A stretch of DNA of 12,682 nucleotides from Thiopontia sp964416755 (GCA_964416755.1 CAYQFH010000078.1:1-12682); one strand, 5' to 3'; shown: positions 1 through 6,782, counted from the first letter of the stretch. Numbers and translations are program-made. The notes: generated by a model not told the origin, from the letters alone.

Positions 1-69
1 GTCAAGGGTGCAGTTCCTGGTGCCAAGGGTGGTGATCTGGTGATCAAGCCTGCGGTCAAGGCGAAGTAA
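1..69 (+). CDS. rplC: 50S ribosomal protein L3, C-terminal end (partial)
   Basis: The window opens in frame inside this gene. Only the last 22 codons and the TAA stop are visible. The residues read VKGAVPGAKGGDLVIKPAVK then AK, which is the typical tail of L3: a glycine-rich PGAKGG turn followed by a short strand and a basic end. L3 is one of the first proteins to bind 23S rRNA and sits near the peptidyl-transferase centre. Its position directly before rplD is the standard S10-operon order. The stop codon overlaps the Shine-Dalgarno sequence of rplD, so the two are probably translationally coupled. The identity rests on the short tail plus context. Confidence 0.93.
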   Translation, partial: VKGAVPGAKGGDLVIKPAVKAK

Positions 70-79
70 GGAGATCATC

Positions 80-700
80 ATGGAATTGAATGTACGTGAT
101 TTTCCTGCAGGTGGTGATGCATCCAAGCTTTCCGTATCGGATGTTACCTTTGCTGCAGACTATAACGAAGCGCTGATCCATCAGGTGGTGACTGCTTACA
201 TGGCTGGCGCGCGTGCCGGTACCGTACAGCAGAAGAATCGCTCTGATGTGCGCGGTGGTGGTGCCAAGCCTTGGCGTCAGAAGGGTACGGGGCGTGCTCG
301 TGCCGGTACCAGCCGTAGCCCGATCTGGAGAAGTGGTGGTGTCACTTTTGCTGCGCGTCCACGTAACTATGAGCAGAAGGTTAACCGCAAGATGTATCGT
401 GCGGCGATGCGCTCCATCCTCTCTGAGTTGGTGCGTCAGGATCGTCTCACAGTAGTAGCAGATCTGGCGGTTGAGGGTCCTAAAACCAAGGCGCTGAATA
501 GTGCGCTGAGTGGGTTGGATCTCAATAATGTTCTGATTGTCTCTGGCGAGGTCGATGAGAATCTCTATTTGTCAGCACGTAATTTGCCTCACGTAGGGGT
601 CACTGATGTGACTGCAATGGATCCAGTCAGCCTGATCTCTTATGAGAATGTTTTGATGAGTGAGTCTGCGGTGAAGCAGATCGAGGAGGCGCTGGCATGA
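80..700 (+). CDS. rplD: 50S ribosomal protein L4
   Basis: This 206-residue protein is close to the roughly 201 residues usual for gammaproteobacterial L4. L4 binds 23S rRNA domain I, and its long loop lines the narrow part of the peptide exit tunnel. That loop is visible at about residues 56–90, with GAKPWRQKGTGRARAG at 61–76. Lys63 in it is the position where macrolide-resistance changes are known in E. coli; it is unchanged here. The ATG at 80 follows a full 7-base Shine-Dalgarno sequence, TAAGGAG, at 67–73 that overlaps the rplC stop, with 6 bases of spacing. In E. coli, free L4 represses the whole S10 operon through the leader ahead of rpsJ; that leader is outside this window. The gene overlaps rplW by 4 bases. 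Confidence 0.99.
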   Translation: MELNVRDFPAGGDASKLSVSDVTFAADYNEALIHQVVTAYMAGARAGTVQQKNRSDVRGGGAKPWRQKGTGRARAGTSRSPIWRSGGVTFAARPRNYEQKVNRKMYRAAMRSILSELVRQDRLTVVADLAVEGPKTKALNSALSGLDLNNVLIVSGEVDENLYLSARNLPHVGVTDVTAMDPVSLISYENVLMSESAVKQIEEALA

Positions 701-996
701 GCAATCAAGAACGTTTGATGAAAGTGGTACTGGCTCCACACATCACCGAGAAGAGTGCGATGGCTGCCGAACTGCGTAACCAGTATGTGTTCAAGGTTGC
801 CAAAGATGCCAGGAAGCCTGAGGTCAAGGCGGCGATTGAAATGATGTTCGACGTCAAGGTCGATGGCGTAACCATCAGCAACGTCAAGGGCAAGACCAAG
901 CGTAGCGGTATGCGTTTTGGCAAGCGTGCAAGCTGGAAGAAGGCCTTTGTCACTTTGAGTGAAGGTCAAGAGATTCAGTTCCTGGATGCAGAATAG
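697..996 (+). CDS. rplW: 50S ribosomal protein L23
   Basis: This is a 99-residue L23; E. coli has 100. L23 sits at the mouth of the exit tunnel and is the docking site for trigger factor and the signal recognition particle. The conserved APHITEK segment at 13–19 contains Glu18, the residue known to contact trigger factor. The basic loop at about 64–82 (GKTKRSGMRFGKRASWKK) enters rRNA. The start at 697 is chosen because it gives the family's usual N-terminus (MSNQERLMKV) and follows AGGAGG at 684–689. A second ATG at 718 would remove seven conserved residues. The ATGA overlap with rplD implies coupled translation. Confidence 0.99.
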   Translation: MSNQERLMKVVLAPHITEKSAMAAELRNQYVFKVAKDARKPEVKAAIEMMFDVKVDGVTISNVKGKTKRSGMRFGKRASWKKAFVTLSEGQEIQFLDAE

Positions 997-1025
997 CCGC
1001 AGAATAAGATTGAAGGGATAGAAAG

Positions 1026-1853
1026 ATGGCAATCGTAAAATCCAAACCAACCTCTCCAGGGCGCCGTTTCGTCGTCTCTGTGAAGAATGCTGAGCTGCAC
1101 AAGGGGCAGCCTCATGCAGCGCTGGTTGCAAAGAAATCCAAGAGTGGTGGCCGTAACAATGCGGGTCGTATCACAACCCGTCATCGTGGTGGTGGTCACA
1201 AACAGCGTTATCGTATCATCGACTTCAAGCGCAACAAGGACGGGATTCCGGCCAAGGTAGAGCGTCTGGAGTACGATCCAAACCGTACTGCGAATATCGC
1301 ACTGGTGCTCTATGCAGATGGTGAGCGCCGCTACATCATCGCACCGAAGGGTGTCAGTGCTGGAACAGAGTTGATGTCTGGCAGTGGTGCCGAGATCAAG
1401 ATTGGTAACACCATGGCACTGCGTGATATGCCACTGGGTACTACGGTTCACTGTATTGAGCTGAAGCCAGGCAAGGGTGCACAGATTGCGCGCTCTGCGG
1501 GCACCTCCGCACAGTATGTTGCGAAAGAGGGACCCTTCGCTACCCTGCGTCTCCGTTCGGGTGAGATGCGCAAGGTGTTGCTTGACTGCCGCGCAACCAT
1601 TGGTGAGGTGAGCAATGGCGAGCACTCACTGCGCAAGCTGGGCAAGGCAGGTGCAACGCGCTGGCGTGGTGTTCGTCCAACCGTCCGCGGTGTTGCGATG
1701 AACCCGGTCGACCATCCGCATGGTGGTGGTGAAGGCCGCACCTCTGGTGGCCGTCATCCGGTCTCTCCATGGGGTATGCCAACCAAGGGTTACAAGACCC
1801 GTTCCAACAAGCGTACCGATCAGTACATCGTACGTCGTCGGAACAAGAAGTAA
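1026..1853 (+). CDS. rplB: 50S ribosomal protein L2
   Basis: This 275-residue protein is L2, usually 273–276 residues. L2 is needed for subunit association and for peptidyl-transferase activity. The OB-fold and SH3-like domains are followed by the universally conserved C-terminal segment VDHPHGGGEGRTSGG, at about 228–242. His230, counting Met1, corresponds to E. coli His229, the histidine shown to be important for activity, and is present. The RNA-binding SKSGGRNNAGRITTRHRGGG stretch near residues 38–58 is intact. The ATG follows AAGGG at 1013–1017. The gap from rplW is 29 bases. Nothing is unusual. Confidence 0.99.
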   Translation: MAIVKSKPTSPGRRFVVSVKNAELHKGQPHAALVAKKSKSGGRNNAGRITTRHRGGGHKQRYRIIDFKRNKDGIPAKVERLEYDPNRTANIALVLYADGERRYIIAPKGVSAGTELMSGSGAEIKIGNTMALRDMPLGTTVHCIELKPGKGAQIARSAGTSAQYVAKEGPFATLRLRSGEMRKVLLDCRATIGEVSNGEHSLRKLGKAGATRWRGVRPTVRGVAMNPVDHPHGGGEGRTSGGRHPVSPWGMPTKGYKTRSNKRTDQYIVRRRNKK

Positions 1854-1884
1854 TTAGATAAATAACTGAACTGAGGAAACCAAC

Positions 1885-2160
1885 GTGCCACGTTCAATTA
1901 AAAAAGGTCCATTTATCGATGAGCATCTTCGCGCCAAGGTGAAGCATGCTGTCGAGAACAATGAGCGTCGACCAATCAAGACCTGGTCAAGAAGATCAAT
2001 GATCATGCCCGAGATGATCGGCCTGACTATTGCTGTTCATAATGGTCGTCAGCATGTACCTGTTCTGATCAACGAGAACATGGTTGGCCACAAGCTGGGT
2101 GAGTTCGCACTGACCCGCACCTACCGTGGTCATGCGGCTGATAAGAAGGCGAAGAGATAA
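1885..2160 (+). CDS. rpsS: 30S ribosomal protein S19
   Basis: This is a 91-residue S19; E. coli has 92. It lies in the head of the 30S subunit, forms a pair with S13, and contacts the A-site tRNA and the 50S bridge. The opening PRSIKKGPFID and the signature region from about 53 to 80 (HNGRQHVPVLI, then GHKLGEFALTRTY) are conserved. Translation begins at a GTG (1885), supported by GAGGA at 1873–1877 with 7 bases of spacing. No upstream in-frame ATG preserves the normal N-terminus. It is preceded by a 31-base gap and followed by 11 bases before rplV. Confidence 0.98.
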   Translation: MPRSIKKGPFIDEHLRAKVKHAVENNERRPIKTWSRRSMIMPEMIGLTIAVHNGRQHVPVLINENMVGHKLGEFALTRTYRGHAADKKAKR

Positions 2161-2171
2161 AGGTAGAGATC

Positions 2172-2504
2172 ATGGAAACAGTTGCAAAGCTTAGAAATGC
2201 AAAAATCTCTGCGCAGAAGGCGCGTCTGGTCGTTGATCAGATCCGCGGTATGCAGGTAGAGGCTGCAGTGGATCTGCTGCGTTTCAGCAACAAGAAGGCA
2301 GCGCATATTGTGGGCAAGGTGCTCAACTCTGCGATCGCCAATGCTGAGCACAACGAAGGTGCAGATATCGATGAATTGAAGGTCTCTACGGCATTTGTCG
2401 ACGAGGGTCCAACTTACAAGCGAATTCAGCCTCGTGCGAAGGGTCGTGCGAACCGAATTCTTAAACGAACCAGCCATATCAGTGTGGCTGTATCTGATCG
2501 CTGA
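2172..2504 (+). CDS. rplV: 50S ribosomal protein L22
   Basis: This is a 110-residue L22, the same length as in E. coli. L22 touches all six 23S rRNA domains, and its long beta-hairpin, with L4, forms the tunnel constriction. The globular part is residues 1–75, with the conserved RNAKISAQKARLVVDQIRG near 8–26. The tunnel hairpin runs from about 77 to 105 and carries EGPTYKRIQPRAKGRANRI. There is no deletion in that hairpin of the kind associated with macrolide resistance. The C-terminus ends in the usual SHISVAVSD plus Arg. Spacing to rpsC is 11 bases. Confidence 0.99.
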   Translation: METVAKLRNAKISAQKARLVVDQIRGMQVEAAVDLLRFSNKKAAHIVGKVLNSAIANAEHNEGADIDELKVSTAFVDEGPTYKRIQPRAKGRANRILKRTSHISVAVSDR

Positions 2505-2515
2505 GGAATAGCGGA

Positions 2516-3193
2516 ATGGGTCAAAAAGTACATCCAATTGGTTACCGTCTGGGTTATATCAAGGACTGGAACTCTACCTGGTATGCGGACAGCAAGGATT
2601 ATGCAGACCAGCTGCATGCCGATCTTACTATCCGTGATTTTCTGAAGCAGCGCCTGGCTCAGGCCTCTGTTAGTAAAATCCAGATTGAGCGTCCATCCGG
2701 CAATGCTCGTATCACCATTCATACCGCTCGTCCAGGCATCGTGATTGGCAAGAAGGGCGAGGATATCGAGAAGCTGCGTCGTGAAGTGACTGCAAAGATG
2801 GGTATTCCGGTTCAGATCAATATCGAAGAGATTCGCAAGCCTGAATTGGATGCACAATTGGTTGCTGAAGGGATTGCACAACAGCTGGAAAAGCGTATCA
2901 TGTTCCGCCGCGCAATGAAGCGCTCTGTGGGCAACACCATGCGTCTGGGTGGCAAGGGGATCCGTATCAACGTATCGGGTCGTCTGAATGGTGCTGAGAT
3001 TGCACGTACAGAGTGGTATCGCGAAGGTCGTGTACCATTGCACACGCTGCGTGCGGACATCGACTATGGGTTCGCTGAGGCGGCAACCACATACGGAATT
3101 ATCGGAATCAAGGTCTGGCTCTTCAAAGGTGAGATCTACGATACCGCTGTTGTCGCTGATGAGAGCGAAACTTCAGAAAAGGGTGCCAAGTAG
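2516..3193 (+). CDS. rpsC: 30S ribosomal protein S3
   Basis: This is a 225-residue S3, a little shorter than the 233 of E. coli because of a shorter, less conserved C-terminal tail. S3 is at the mRNA entry side of the 30S head and, with S4 and S5, forms the mRNA entry channel and helicase. The N-terminus GQKVHPIGYRLG is typical. The KH domain shows its GxxG loop as G78-K-K-G81 in the stretch GIVIGKKGEDIEKLR. The C-terminal domain contains RTEWYREGRVPLHTLRADID at about 165–184. The tail is acidic, then basic (ESETSEKGAK). A 53-base gap separates it from rplP. Confidence 0.99.
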   Translation: MGQKVHPIGYRLGYIKDWNSTWYADSKDYADQLHADLTIRDFLKQRLAQASVSKIQIERPSGNARITIHTARPGIVIGKKGEDIEKLRREVTAKMGIPVQINIEEIRKPELDAQLVAEGIAQQLEKRIMFRRAMKRSVGNTMRLGGKGIRINVSGRLNGAEIARTEWYREGRVPLHTLRADIDYGFAEAATTYGIIGIKVWLFKGEIYDTAVVADESETSEKGAK

Positions 3194-3246
3194 GTACTTG
3201 CTGTCTGGTAGTTCAAAGATTATTTAAGAGATAGGGAAGAAGAGCA

Positions 3247-3660
3247 ATGCTTCAACCGAAAAGAACAAAATTTCGCAAGCAGCATAAGGGTAGAAACCGC
3301 GGCCTTGCGCAGAATGGTAACTCTGTCAGCTTTGGTGAGTTCGGCCTGAAGGCTACCGGTCGTGGCCGCATTACTGCACGTCAGATCGAGGCTGCGCGTC
3401 GTACCATTACCCGTCAGGTAAAGCGTGGTGGTAAGTTGACCATCCGTATCTTCCCTGACAAGCCGATTACCAAGAAGCCCCTTGAAGTGCGTCAGGGTAA
3501 GGGTAAGGGTAACGTTGAGTACTGGGTGGCTCAGATCCAGCCTGGTAAGATGTTGTATGAGATTGAGGGTGTTTCCGAGGAGCTGGCGCGCGAGGCGTTC
3601 AAGCTGGCCGCAGCGAAATTGCCTGTAGCGACAACTTTTGTAGCACGAACTCCTCTGTAA
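3247..3660 (+). CDS. rplP: 50S ribosomal protein L16
   Basis: This is a 137-residue L16, one longer than E. coli because of a small insertion near NGNSV at 23–27. L16 organises the A-site tRNA-binding region of the 50S subunit and joins late in assembly. MLQPKRTKFRKQHKGRNRG at the start and the FPDKPITKKPLEVRQGKGKG segment at 69–88 are conserved. Arg82 aligns with E. coli Arg81, which is hydroxylated by the oxygenase RoxA (YcfD); whether this organism has that enzyme cannot be seen here. The ribosome-binding sequence is a purine run, AGGGAAGAAGAG, just before the ATG. The stop is part of the Shine-Dalgarno sequence for rpmC. Confidence 0.99.
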   Translation: MLQPKRTKFRKQHKGRNRGLAQNGNSVSFGEFGLKATGRGRITARQIEAARRTITRQVKRGGKLTIRIFPDKPITKKPLEVRQGKGKGNVEYWVAQIQPGKMLYEIEGVSEELAREAFKLAAAKLPVATTFVARTPL

Positions 3661-3669
3661 GGTGTAGTG

Positions 3670-3864
3670 ATGAAAACAAGTGAATTGAGAGATAAGAGTG
3701 AAGCCGAGCTGCAGGAAGAGCTGCAGGGGATGCTTCGTGAGCAATTTAATCTGCGTATGCAGCAGGCGACCAACCAGCTGAGCGATAGCAGCCAGGTGAA
3801 GAAGGTGCGTCGCAATATTGCCCGTGTTAAAACCATCATTAACGAGAAAGGTGCCGCATCATGA
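3670..3864 (+). CDS. rpmC: 50S ribosomal protein L29
   Basis: This is a 64-residue, mostly helical L29; E. coli has 63. It lies next to L23 at the tunnel exit and forms part of the landing area for chaperones and targeting factors. The conserved helix KTSELRDKSEAELQEEL and the RRNIARVKTIINEK end are present. An in-frame GTG at 3667 directly precedes the ATG at 3670. I choose the ATG because it gives the family N-terminus MKxxELR and lies 5 bases after AAGGTG (3659–3664), whereas the GTG would be only 2 bases away. The stop overlaps the rpsQ start as ATGA. Confidence 0.97.
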   Translation: MKTSELRDKSEAELQEELQGMLREQFNLRMQQATNQLSDSSQVKKVRRNIARVKTIINEKGAAS

Positions 3865-4127
3865 GTGAGCAGACAAAGAGTGCACGTACCATCACTGGTC
3901 GCGTTGTCTCCAACAAGGGTGACAAAAGCATCACCGTAATGGTCGAGCGTCAGGTGAAGCACCCCATTTACAAGAAGTTCATCAAGCGTTCTACCAAGTT
4001 GCACGCCCATGATGAGAGCAATCAGGCCAATGAGGGAGATGTTGTCAAGATTGAGGAGTGTCGCCCAATCTCCAAGACCAAATCTTTCCGTCTGGTAGAA
4101 GTGGTAGAGAGCGCAGTTGCTGTATAA
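3861..4127 (+). CDS. rpsQ: 30S ribosomal protein S17
   Basis: This is an 88-residue S17; E. coli has 84. It is an OB-fold protein that binds helices of the 16S 5' domain early in 30S assembly. The core TITGRVVSNKGDKSITVMVE at about 10–29 and the signature GDVVKIEECRPISKTKSF at about 59–76 are conserved. The extra residues are at the end (VESAVAV). The ATG overlaps the rpmC stop by 4 bases, so translation is probably coupled. This is the last gene of the classical S10 operon; only 45 bases separate it from rplN. Confidence 0.98.
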   Translation: MSEQTKSARTITGRVVSNKGDKSITVMVERQVKHPIYKKFIKRSTKLHAHDESNQANEGDVVKIEECRPISKTKSFRLVEVVESAVAV

Positions 4128-4172
4128 GCGGCTGAGAAAAGAATTAGCAGATAAAAATTTGGAGTAAAACCA

Positions 4173-4541
4173 ATGATTCAGATGCAATCCACATTGACTG
4201 TTGCTGATAACAGTGGCGCCAAGAAAGTCATGTGCATCAAGGTACTTGGTGGTTCAAAGCGCCGTTATGCCGGTATTGGTGATGTGATCAAGGTGAGCGT
4301 GAAAGAGGCGCTGCCTCGTGGCAAGGTGAAGAAAGGTGATGTCTACAATGCAGTTGTGGTTCGCACCCGTAAAGGCGTACGTCGTCCAGACGGTTCATTG
4401 ATCCGCTTTGACGGTAATGCAGCGGTCATGCTCAATAGCAAGCATGAGCCAATCGGCACCCGTATCTTTGGCCCAGTAACCCGTGAGCTTCGTGGAAAGA
4501 AATTCATGAAGATCGTCTCACTGGCTCCAGAAGTGATTTAA
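4173..4541 (+). CDS. rplN: 50S ribosomal protein L14
   Basis: This is a 122-residue L14, a compact beta-barrel. It contacts 16S rRNA in an intersubunit bridge and is the docking site of the silencing factor RsfS. The start MIQMQSTLTVADNSGAKKVM and the signature AVVVRTRKGVRRPDGSLIRF are nearly those of E. coli; the end FMKIVSLAPEVI is also typical. GGAG at 4161–4164 precedes the ATG. It is the first gene of the spc group, but the short gap before it has no convincing promoter, so it may be mainly transcribed from the S10 promoter. Confidence 0.99.
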   Translation: MIQMQSTLTVADNSGAKKVMCIKVLGGSKRRYAGIGDVIKVSVKEALPRGKVKKGDVYNAVVVRTRKGVRRPDGSLIRFDGNAAVMLNSKHEPIGTRIFGPVTRELRGKKFMKIVSLAPEVI

Positions 4542-4563
4542 CAGAGATTTTAGAGAAAGCAAC

Positions 4564-4884
4564 ATGCGCAAGATCAGAAAAGGTGATGAGGTTGTAGTCC
4601 TCACCGGGAAAGATAAAGGGCAGAGAGGCACCATTGCACGCGTAATTCCTGAGAAGGATCGTGTGATCGTGGATGGCGTCAATATGGTGAAGAAGCACAC
4701 CAAGCCGAACCCTAATCTGGGTATTGCCGGTGGTATCGTTGAGAAGGAGATGCCGATCCATATCTCCAATGTTGCGATCTATAACAATGCAGCAGAGAAG
4801 GCAGATCGTGTTGGATTCAAGACGCTGGACGATGGCAAGAAGGTTCGTGTCTTCAAGTCTGACGGCGAAGTGGTCGACGCGTAA
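4564..4884 (+). CDS. rplX: 50S ribosomal protein L24
   Basis: This is a 106-residue L24; E. coli has 104. It is an early assembly initiator that binds the 5' end of 23S rRNA and later sits beside the tunnel exit. The N-terminal KOW motif is clear at about 3–30 (KIRKGDEVVVLTGKDKGQRG), followed by DGVNMVKKHTKPNP at 37–50 and a G-rich IAGGIVEKE loop. No cysteine zinc ribbon is present in the C-terminal half, as is usual in gammaproteobacteria. The gap to rplE is 20 bases. In E. coli the S8 translational operator lies at the rplX–rplE junction. Confidence 0.99.
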   Translation: MRKIRKGDEVVVLTGKDKGQRGTIARVIPEKDRVIVDGVNMVKKHTKPNPNLGIAGGIVEKEMPIHISNVAIYNNAAEKADRVGFKTLDDGKKVRVFKSDGEVVDA

Positions 4885-4904
4885 TTGAGCGGTAGGAAAA
4901 GGTC

Positions 4905-5444
4905 ATGAGTATCAGCAAACAACACTATAAAGAGACTGTTGTAAACCAGATGATGGAGCAGTTTGGTTACAAGAGTGCCATGGAAGTACCTAAAATCACC
5001 AAGATCACCCTCAATATGGGTGTTGGTGAGGCGGTTGGCGACAAGAAGATTCTGGATCACGCCTTGTCTGACATGGAGAAGATCGCAGGCCAGAAGCCTG
5101 TAAAGACATTGGCTCGTCTCTCTATCGCGGGCTTCAAGATTCGTGACGGCTGGCCTGTAGGTTGTATGGTTACTCTGCGCAAGGATCGTATGTACGATTT
5201 TCTGGATCGTCTGATCAGTATCGCTATCCCGCGTATTCGTGACTTCCGTGGCCTCAATGGCAAGTCTTTCGATGGTCGTGGCAACTACAGCATGGGTGTG
5301 ACCGAGCAGATTATCTTCCCGGAGATTGATTATGACAAGGTTGACGCATTGCGTGGTCTGGATATCAGTGTAGTAACAACTGCAAAGAATGATGAAGAAG
5401 GCAAGGCGCTGTTGGCAGCGATGAACTTCCCATTTAAGAATTAA
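4905..5444 (+). CDS. rplE: 50S ribosomal protein L5
   Basis: This is a 179-residue L5, the same length as E. coli. L5 carries 5S rRNA into the central protuberance with L18 and contacts P-site tRNA and S13. The conserved TLNMGVGEAVGDKK is at about 35–48. The tRNA-facing loop, at about 70–84, includes ARLSIAGFKIR. The RIRDFRGLNGKSFDGRGNYS segment (110–129) and EQIIFPEIDYDKVD (134–147) are typical. The first 13 codons contain a short inverted repeat at the place where the S8 repressor site lies in E. coli. AGGAAAAGG precedes the ATG. Confidence 0.99.
   Translation: MSISKQHYKETVVNQMMEQFGYKSAMEVPKITKITLNMGVGEAVGDKKILDHALSDMEKIAGQKPVKTLARLSIAGFKIRDGWPVGCMVTLRKDRMYDFLDRLISIAIPRIRDFRGLNGKSFDGRGNYSMGVTEQIIFPEIDYDKVDALRGLDISVVTTAKNDEEGKALLAAMNFPFKN
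4919..4942 (+). promoter_or_regulatory. Candidate S8 translational operator hairpin in rplE
   Basis: ACAACA (4919–4924) is complementary to TGTTGT (4937–4942), giving a possible 6-bp RNA stem with a 12-base loop at codons 5–13 of rplE. In E. coli the repressor S8 binds an mRNA stem at the same codons to control the spc operon. The E. coli stem is ACUAC/GUAGU, so the bases differ while pairing is kept. The helix is short, the loop is large, and I cannot confirm the conserved S8 core, so this is only suggestive. Confidence 0.3.
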
Positions 5445-5463
5445 TAGGAAATAGGATTTAGTA

Positions 5464-5769
5464 ATGGCCAAGACCTCAATGATTCAACGTGAGATTCGCC
5501 GCGAGAAGCTGGTGAAGAAGTACGCTGCCAAGCGTGCAGAGCTGAAGAGCAAGATGTATGACAACGAGTTGTCTGTGGAAGAGCGTGCATCGGCACGTCG
5601 CAAGTTCAACATGCTGCCACGTGACTCCAGTTCAGTACGTCAACACAATCGTTGTAATCTGACCGGTCGTCCACACGGTTACTACAGAAAATTTGGCCTG
5701 AGTCGTAACAAGCTGCGTGAAGCGACCATGCGTGGTGATGTCCCGGGCCTGAGAAAGGCGAGTTGGTAA
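5464..5769 (+). CDS. rpsN: 30S ribosomal protein S14 (zinc-independent type)
   Basis: This is a 101-residue S14, the long zinc-free form, exactly the length of the E. coli protein. It sits in the 30S head and helps bind S3 and S10. The C-terminal core RCNLTGRPHGYYRKFGLSRN starts at Arg63. In zinc-binding S14 this core carries two CxxC pairs. Here only Cys64 remains, with Thr67, Ser80 and Lys83 in the other positions, so no metal site is expected. The ATG at 5464 follows AATAGGATTTAGTA, with AGGA at about 5453–5456. It is followed by a 54-base gap with an inverted repeat before rpsH. Confidence 0.98.
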   Translation: MAKTSMIQREIRREKLVKKYAAKRAELKSKMYDNELSVEERASARRKFNMLPRDSSSVRQHNRCNLTGRPHGYYRKFGLSRNKLREATMRGDVPGLRKASW

Positions 5770-5772
5770 GTT

Positions 5773-5789
5773 TGAATCGATTCGATTCA
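5773..5789. repeat. 17-base inverted repeat between rpsN and rpsH
   Basis: TGAATCGA (5773–5780) and TCGATTCA (5782–5789) are perfect inverted copies around a single T. As RNA they can form a 7-bp hairpin with a 3-base loop. It begins 3 bases after the rpsN stop and lies 34 bases before rpsH. No T-run follows, so it does not look like an intrinsic terminator. It could protect the mRNA from decay or bind a protein; its role is unknown. Confidence 0.5.
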
Positions 5790-5823
5790 CTTCAACAGAC
5801 TTAAGTATTTGGAATAAGTAAAG

Positions 5824-6219
5824 ATGAGTATGCAAGACCCAATCGCGGATATGCTGACCCGCATCCGCAATGCACTGGCAGTTGAGAAACAGACGGTAGC
5901 GATGCCCTCTTCTCGTATGAAGACTGCAATTGCAACTGTAATGAAAGAGGAAGGATACATCTCCGACTTCTCTGTTGCTGAAGCGGATGGCAAGGCTGAG
6001 CTGAAGATTGAGCTCAAGTACTACCAGGGCCGCCCAGTGATCGAGATGATGAAGCGTGTTAGCCGTCCTGGTCTGCGTACCTACAAGGGCAAGAACGACC
6101 TGCCCTCTGTAAATGGTGGCCTCGGTGTAGCAATCATCTCTACACCAAAAGGGTTGATGACAGACCGCGCAGCCAAGGCTGCAGGTGTCGGTGGCGAAGT
6201 AATCTGCTACGTCTACTAA
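5824..6219 (+). CDS. rpsH: 30S ribosomal protein S8
   Basis: This is a 131-residue S8; E. coli has 130. It binds helix 21 of 16S rRNA in the central domain and is essential for platform assembly. In E. coli, free S8 also represses the spc operon by binding mRNA at the start of rplE. The opening MSMQDPIADMLTRIRNA is almost identical to E. coli. The C-terminal RNA-binding signature GLGVAIISTPKGLMTD is at 99–114. The start at 5824 is chosen over Met at 5830 by this match. The ribosome-binding sequence is weak: GGAATAAGTAAAG with no strong GGAG core. The stop codon lies inside a 14-base palindrome. Confidence 0.98.
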   Translation: MSMQDPIADMLTRIRNALAVEKQTVAMPSSRMKTAIATVMKEEGYISDFSVAEADGKAELKIELKYYQGRPVIEMMKRVSRPGLRTYKGKNDLPSVNGGLGVAIISTPKGLMTDRAAKAAGVGGEVICYVY

Positions 6220-6231
6220 TTACCGGTAATT
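6218..6231. repeat. Perfect 14-base palindrome at the rpsH stop
   Basis: AATTACCGGTAATT reads the same on both strands and overlaps the last two bases of the rpsH TAA. It lies 20 bases before the rplF start. It has no spacer, so as RNA it would form only a small imperfect hairpin, but as DNA it is a symmetric site that a dimeric protein could bind. There is no following T-run. Confidence 0.5.
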
Positions 6232-6251
6232 GTTGAGTTCAGGAAAATACA

Positions 6252-6782
6252 ATGTCTAGAGTTGCAAATGCCCCCGTCGAGATCCCTGCTGGTGTAGATG
6301 TCTCCATTAACGGGCAAAAGATTCAGATCAAAGGTGCAAACGGTAACTTCGACTACGAAGTGCATGAGACTGTTGGTGTAGAGCAGGAAGGCAATACTGT
6401 AAAGGTTGCTGCCAAGGGTGGTAAAGAGACCGTTGCGATGGCCGGCACTATGCGCGCCTTGATCAATAACATGGTTACTGGTGTGAGCAAGGGTTTCGAG
6501 AAGAAGCTGACACTGATCGGCGTAGGTTATCGTGCCAAGGCTGCGGGCAAGAGCCTCGAGCTAACATTGGGCTTCTCTCATCCTGTAAGCTACGCAATCC
6601 CTGAGGGGATCACTGTTGAGACTCCCTCTGCGACCGAGGTGATTGTCAAGGGGGCTGACAAGCAGAAAGTGGGGCAGGTTGCGGCTGAGATTCGTGCCTA
6701 CCGTCCGCCCGAGCCTTACAAGGGCAAGGGGGTTCGTTATGCGGATGAGTATGTGATCCGCAAGGAAGCGAAGAAGAAATAA
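6252..6782 (+). CDS. rplF: 50S ribosomal protein L6
   Basis: This is a 176-residue L6; E. coli has 177. L6 sits near the factor-binding stalk base and the sarcin-ricin loop and is needed late in 50S assembly. It has two copies of the same small alpha/beta fold, residues 1–80 and 83–176. The signature in the second copy, PEPYKGKGVRYADEYVIRKE, begins at Pro153. The start at 6252 (MSRVANAPVEIP) follows AGGA at 6241–6244 with 7 bases of spacing. A 57-base gap precedes rplR; I see only an AT-rich leader there. Confidence 0.99.
   Translation: MSRVANAPVEIPAGVDVSINGQKIQIKGANGNFDYEVHETVGVEQEGNTVKVAAKGGKETVAMAGTMRALINNMVTGVSKGFEKKLTLIGVGYRAKAAGKSLELTLGFSHPVSYAIPEGITVETPSATEVIVKGADKQKVGQVAAEIRAYRPPEPYKGKGVRYADEYVIRKEAKKK

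Noticed and set aside
975..1625. Minus-strand open frame of 216 codons opposite rplB
   Set aside because: Antisense shadow of L2; no ribosome-binding site or recognisable protein features.
2426..3043. Minus-strand open frame of 205 codons opposite rpsC
   Set aside because: Antisense shadow of a highly conserved gene; no domain seen.
3667..3669. GTG as the start of rpmC
   Set aside because: It is only 2 bases from the Shine-Dalgarno sequence and adds one residue to the usual L29 N-terminus; the ATG at 3670 fits better.
4779..5471. Long open frame on the minus strand (230 codons) opposite rplX and rplE
   Set aside because: It lies wholly over conserved ribosomal genes, its translation resembles no family I know, and codon bias on the + strand explains the lack of stops.
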